DNA of 14,580 bases, from NCBI GenBank assembly GCA_031285085.1, contig JAITWW010000105.1, forward strand, positions 1 through 14,580. The letters run 5' to 3'. Below the pieces are notes generated by a model. That model saw nothing but the letters and a program-made list of their open reading frames with translations. It had not been told where the DNA came from and ran no database searches. Of this stretch, positions 13,941-14,580 are shown one piece after another. Position numbers and translations under genes: made by a program. The first letter of the stretch is position 1, and every line of letters starts with the position of its first letter. The DNA is from Candidatus Methanofilum arcanum (GTDB taxonomy: Archaea > Halobacteriota > Methanomicrobia > Methanomicrobiales > Methanospirillaceae).

Positions 13941-14483
13941 CTTGTTGTTATCCCAACAGCTGAGGTTGAGGATGGCTCTCGTGTTCATCATCTCATCATC
14001 ATGGAGGAGTTTTCCCTGTTTGCTGCGCTTCGAAAGCGGCTCTTGACATATGAAGGTGGTCATCATTGCGAGAGAAGTGGAAGACCTCAGATCAAAGCGA
14101 GTGCAGAGGAGATTGCTGCTGAGGTTCATGCCTGTGGTGGGTTGATTGGCCCTGCACATGCCTATCACCCCATGGACGGGGATATATGGGTGTTATGACT
14201 CGGTGCATGAGGCATATGGTGATGAGAAAATTGATTTTATGGGATGTCTTCGCCAAATACAAAGCGATGTCAGGAGGTGTATGCACGCTGTATTGCTGAT
14301 CTTGGAGATGAGATCTCGATTTTGACAGAGATTCCAACAGAGGATCTCATTGCATATCATCCAGAGATTGGAAAGGCCATCTCTGCATTTCGAGAAGGCC
14401 ATATTGTATTGCACCCTGGTGGTGGAGGGAAATATGGGTGGTTCGAGTTCTCGCCAAGCACGGCGAGGACGCGCCTCCCTTGA
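13941..14483 (+). pseudogene. Decayed second copy of endoQ
   Basis: This segment repeats two parts of the intact gene. Bases 13942-14238 correspond to 11642-11937 (about 95 % identical by eye, with one run of nearly 90 identical bases). Bases 14239-14470 correspond to 12371-12602 (about 90 %). It lacks the 5' ~187 bases, including the ATG and the first metal-binding HxH. It has a 433-base internal deletion (11938-12370 of the intact copy), which removes NSDAH and the zinc ribbon, and one extra base near 14168 just after 'GPAHA'. The insertion and deletion cancel in frame, but a stop at 14196-14198 lies between them. Differences such as 'HPEIGKAISAFREGHIV' against 'HPGLGAAISAFRENRII' change amino acids, so this is a diverged paralogue or allele rather than a fresh duplicate. 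It cannot encode a working nuclease. Confidence 0.9.
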
Positions 14484-14509
14484 AGCCATCCTCCTTCGTC
14501 AGATGGCTT
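14483..14509 (+). repeat. Hairpin after the endoQ remnant
   Basis: AAGCCATC (14483-14490) and GATGGCTT (14502-14509) form a perfect 8-base stem with an 11-base loop, at the stop codon of the decayed copy. No T-run follows directly, so it may be a terminator relic or a recombination end. The remaining ~70 bases to the window edge show nothing recognisable. Confidence 0.45.
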
Positions 14510-14580
14510 GAGAGGGATCAAACTGCCGTTCTTTGTGTGGCCCGCTTGTCCACTCACGTCGAAAATCAGCCCCTACTACT

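Noticed and set aside
14001..14483. Two small genes (14001-14198 and 14244-14483)
   Set aside because: Both are pieces of the decayed endoQ copy separated by a frameshift and a deletion.
13899..14489. Minus-strand frames opposite the endoQ remnant, also seen opposite the intact copy
   Set aside because: They recur only because the endoQ DNA is duplicated; they are antisense shadows.
1..14580. CRISPR array, tRNA or rRNA genes
   Set aside because: No regularly spaced repeats, cloverleaf-like segments or rRNA motifs were seen; the 11-base tandem at 824-845 has only two units and no spacer.

Overview
This looks like a chromosomal window from a methanogenic euryarchaeon, most likely of the Methanomicrobiales and perhaps close to Methanospirillum. 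The evidence is a set of archaeal/eukaryal-type information genes (Elp3, primase small subunit PriS, GINS51, ribosomal proteins L44e and S27e, aIF2-alpha, Nop10, a PAC2 chaperone) next to large PKD-type and repeat-rich secreted proteins of the kind common in that order. Genus placement is inference; no rRNA gene is present.

Left part (1-5212): the 3' end of a secreted PKD-domain protein reads in from the left edge on the + strand. A gene-poor convergent gap of about 570 bases follows. Two minus-strand genes come next: a small AN1-type zinc-finger protein with a C-terminal membrane helix, and upstream of it a 1187-residue exported protein made of six tandem copies of a roughly 145-residue domain, a Pro/Thr linker and a C-terminal domain with a twice-repeated 'GWN ... 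GYWIY' pattern.

Middle part (5213-12612): nine tightly packed + strand genes follow a clear TATA box, with start/stop overlaps at most junctions. The order is UPF0058, elp3, priS, gins51, rpl44e, rps27e, aif2a, nop10, a PAC2-family gene and an EndoQ-like PHP nuclease gene. It reads as one long information-processing operon covering tRNA wobble-uridine modification, replication priming and CMG helicase, ribosome and initiation factor, H/ACA RNP, proteasome-assembly-like chaperone and deaminated-base repair. nop10 is only 49 codons and easily missed.

Right part (12613-14580): the order breaks down here. A gene with a strong Shine-Dalgarno begins as the N-terminal half of a DUF1016/YhcG-family protein, passes in frame into the body of a RhuM-family protein and is then broken by two single-base frameshifts. 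After an AT-rich spacer there is a decayed second copy of the endoQ gene, about 90-95 % identical by eye to the intact copy but with a 433-base internal deletion and a 1-base insertion. The duplicated endoQ ends therefore bracket the foreign-looking chimera. This block is the most unusual part of the window. I see no CRISPR array, tRNA, rRNA or transposase.
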